64,000 nucleotides of DNA from Lysobacter sp. GX 14042 (GTDB lineage Bacteria > Pseudomonadota > Gammaproteobacteria > Xanthomonadales > Xanthomonadaceae): positions 248,001 to 312,000 of the forward strand of contig NZ_JAJUWY010000002.1 of the NCBI RefSeq assembly GCF_021390425.1, written 5' to 3'. Of the stretch, positions 63,330 through 64,000 are shown one piece after another. The position numbers were made by a program, and so were the translations under genes. Every line of letters begins with the position of its first letter. Position 1 is the first letter of the stretch. Below the pieces are notes generated by a model. The model was not told the origin of the DNA and ran no database searches. It worked only from the letters and a program-made list of their open reading frames with translations.

Positions 63330-64000
63330 TCAGCGCACCACCTCCACCACGCCGTCCCCCACCAGCCGGCCGCGCACGATCCGCCGCGAGCCGGTGTTCT
63401 CCACCGCCACGGTGCCGCCGGGCGCGGCACGCCCGAGCGCACGACCGGGCATGCGGACCTCGATCCCGCCGCTGCGCGAGACCAGCACCACCGGATCGCC
63501 GCGCTGCAGCAGCCGGCCTTGCGCCACGTCGGCATCGGCAAGCGGAGCGCCGGGCGCCAGCGCGCGAGTGGCGGTCCGGCCGACCACCTGCGCCGGATCC
63601 ACCAGCATGCCCGCATCGGCCGACCCGATGCCGCGCTGGCGGACCGCCACGTCTCCGGCGGTGATCGCCTCGCCCGCGGCCAGTGGGCGGGTGAGCACGG
63701 CGACCGCCGCCTGGCGGCTGACCCGCACCGGGACATACAGCCGCCAGCCGGGCGTGTCGTTGCAGGCCACTTGGACGGTACGCGGCCCGGTGGACGCAGC
63801 CGCCAGCGCGGTGCTGCAGGCGGCCAGCCGCAGGGCCGGGTCGACCCGCGCCTCCGAGGCGGTGTCCTGCAGGCCGAGCGCGGACAGCGCCGCTGCCGCG
63901 ATATCGGCGGGCGGCGTGATTTCCTGCGCGGCGACCGGCGCGCCGGCCCATGCCCCCGCCAGGACGAGCGCCAGCAGGCAATGCCGCAGGACGGTAATGG
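63330..64000 (-). CDS. flgA: Flagella basal body P-ring formation protein FlgA (5' end outside window)
   Basis: The frame is open from the window edge (first full codon at 63998) to the TGA at 63330, giving about 222 residues. A signal peptide (LRHCLLALVLAGAWAG, cleavage near VAA-Q), the typical RVDPALRLAACST, a SAF domain with TRPLAAGEAITAGDVAVRQR and LLQRGDPVVLVSRSGGIEV, and the end GDGVVEVVR identify FlgA, a periplasmic chaperone for the P ring. The start codon is probably just beyond the window. Confidence 0.93.
   Translation of the reverse strand, partial: ITVLRHCLLALVLAGAWAGAPVAAQEITPPADIAAAALSALGLQDTASEARVDPALRLAACSTALAAASTGPRTVQVACNDTPGWRLYVPVRVSRQAAVAVLTRPLAAGEAITAGDVAVRQRGIGSADAGMLVDPAQVVGRTATRALAPGAPLADADVAQGRLLQRGDPVVLVSRSGGIEVRMPGRALGRAAPGGTVAVENTGSRRIVRGRLVGDGVVEVVR

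Overview
The window is a chromosomal stretch of high G+C content with dense, mostly short-spaced genes. It looks like a member of the Xanthomonadaceae/Lysobacteraceae (a Lysobacter, Luteimonas or Pseudoxanthomonas type of genome). The reasons are three large TonB-dependent receptors, a GTP-type PEP carboxykinase, a membrane FadE, an S-adenosylhomocysteine riboswitch in front of ahcY, GTAG-type palindromic repeats between genes, and a GDSL autotransporter esterase. The assignment is by protein and gene-content recognition, without a database search. I see no prophage, CRISPR array, rRNA or complete transposon. One tRNA gene (Gly, CCC) is present.

Layout. 1-5.5 kb: end of an AsmA-family gene, a minus-strand run mtgA / glycosyltransferase / CBS protein, then hslO and an exported protein of unknown function. 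5.6-13.2 kb: two large TonB-dependent receptors that share promoter, leader and signal peptide, with a TPR / aspartyl(asparaginyl) hydroxylase gene between them. 13.2-13.7 kb: a small AT-richer island carrying a frameshifted secreted-protein gene; its edge seems to run into the 3' end of pckG. 13.7-18.8 kb: pckG, then a TetR regulator divergent from fadE with two inverted repeats over the fadE promoter. 18.8-25.2 kb: lemA / M48 protease / nucleotide-type transporter operon, a serine hydrolase, and a histone H1-like gene built from 15-bp tandem repeats. 25.2-32.5 kb: gcvT-gcvH, aldo/keto reductase, a GGDEF protein, a nucleoside transporter-ribokinase pair, dusB.

32.6-45.1 kb holds three genes of the activated methyl cycle, metK, ahcY (with SAH riboswitch) and metF. 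They are separated by an S9 peptidase, a LysM protein of unknown role, a short repeat-bounded element, and a Fur-box-controlled siderophore receptor with an orphan binding protein. 45.1-50.4 kb: two tandem related exported proteins, a two-component system, a small exported protein, an ATP-grasp ligase and tRNA-Gly. 50.4-58 kb: EstA-type autotransporter, thiS-thiG-trmB, a SLC13-type transporter, a Rieske protein, a fumarylacetoacetate-hydrolase-family enzyme and mscL. 58-64 kb: an M28 peptidase, a degenerate GGDEF-EAL-REC protein facing a histidine kinase, and flgA-flgM-flgN, with the kinase gene coupled to flgN.

The most unusual points are: (i) the SAH riboswitch with a precisely placed promoter and a strong extra hairpin before ahcY; (ii) the shared 5' module of the two receptors flanking a 2-oxoglutarate-type hydroxylase; (iii) GTAG repeats that supply stop codons to adjacent genes; (iv) the repeat-bounded element abutting a Fur box; (v) the catalytically degenerate c-di-GMP protein next to the flagellar operon; and (vi) the frameshifted gene in the low-GC island.
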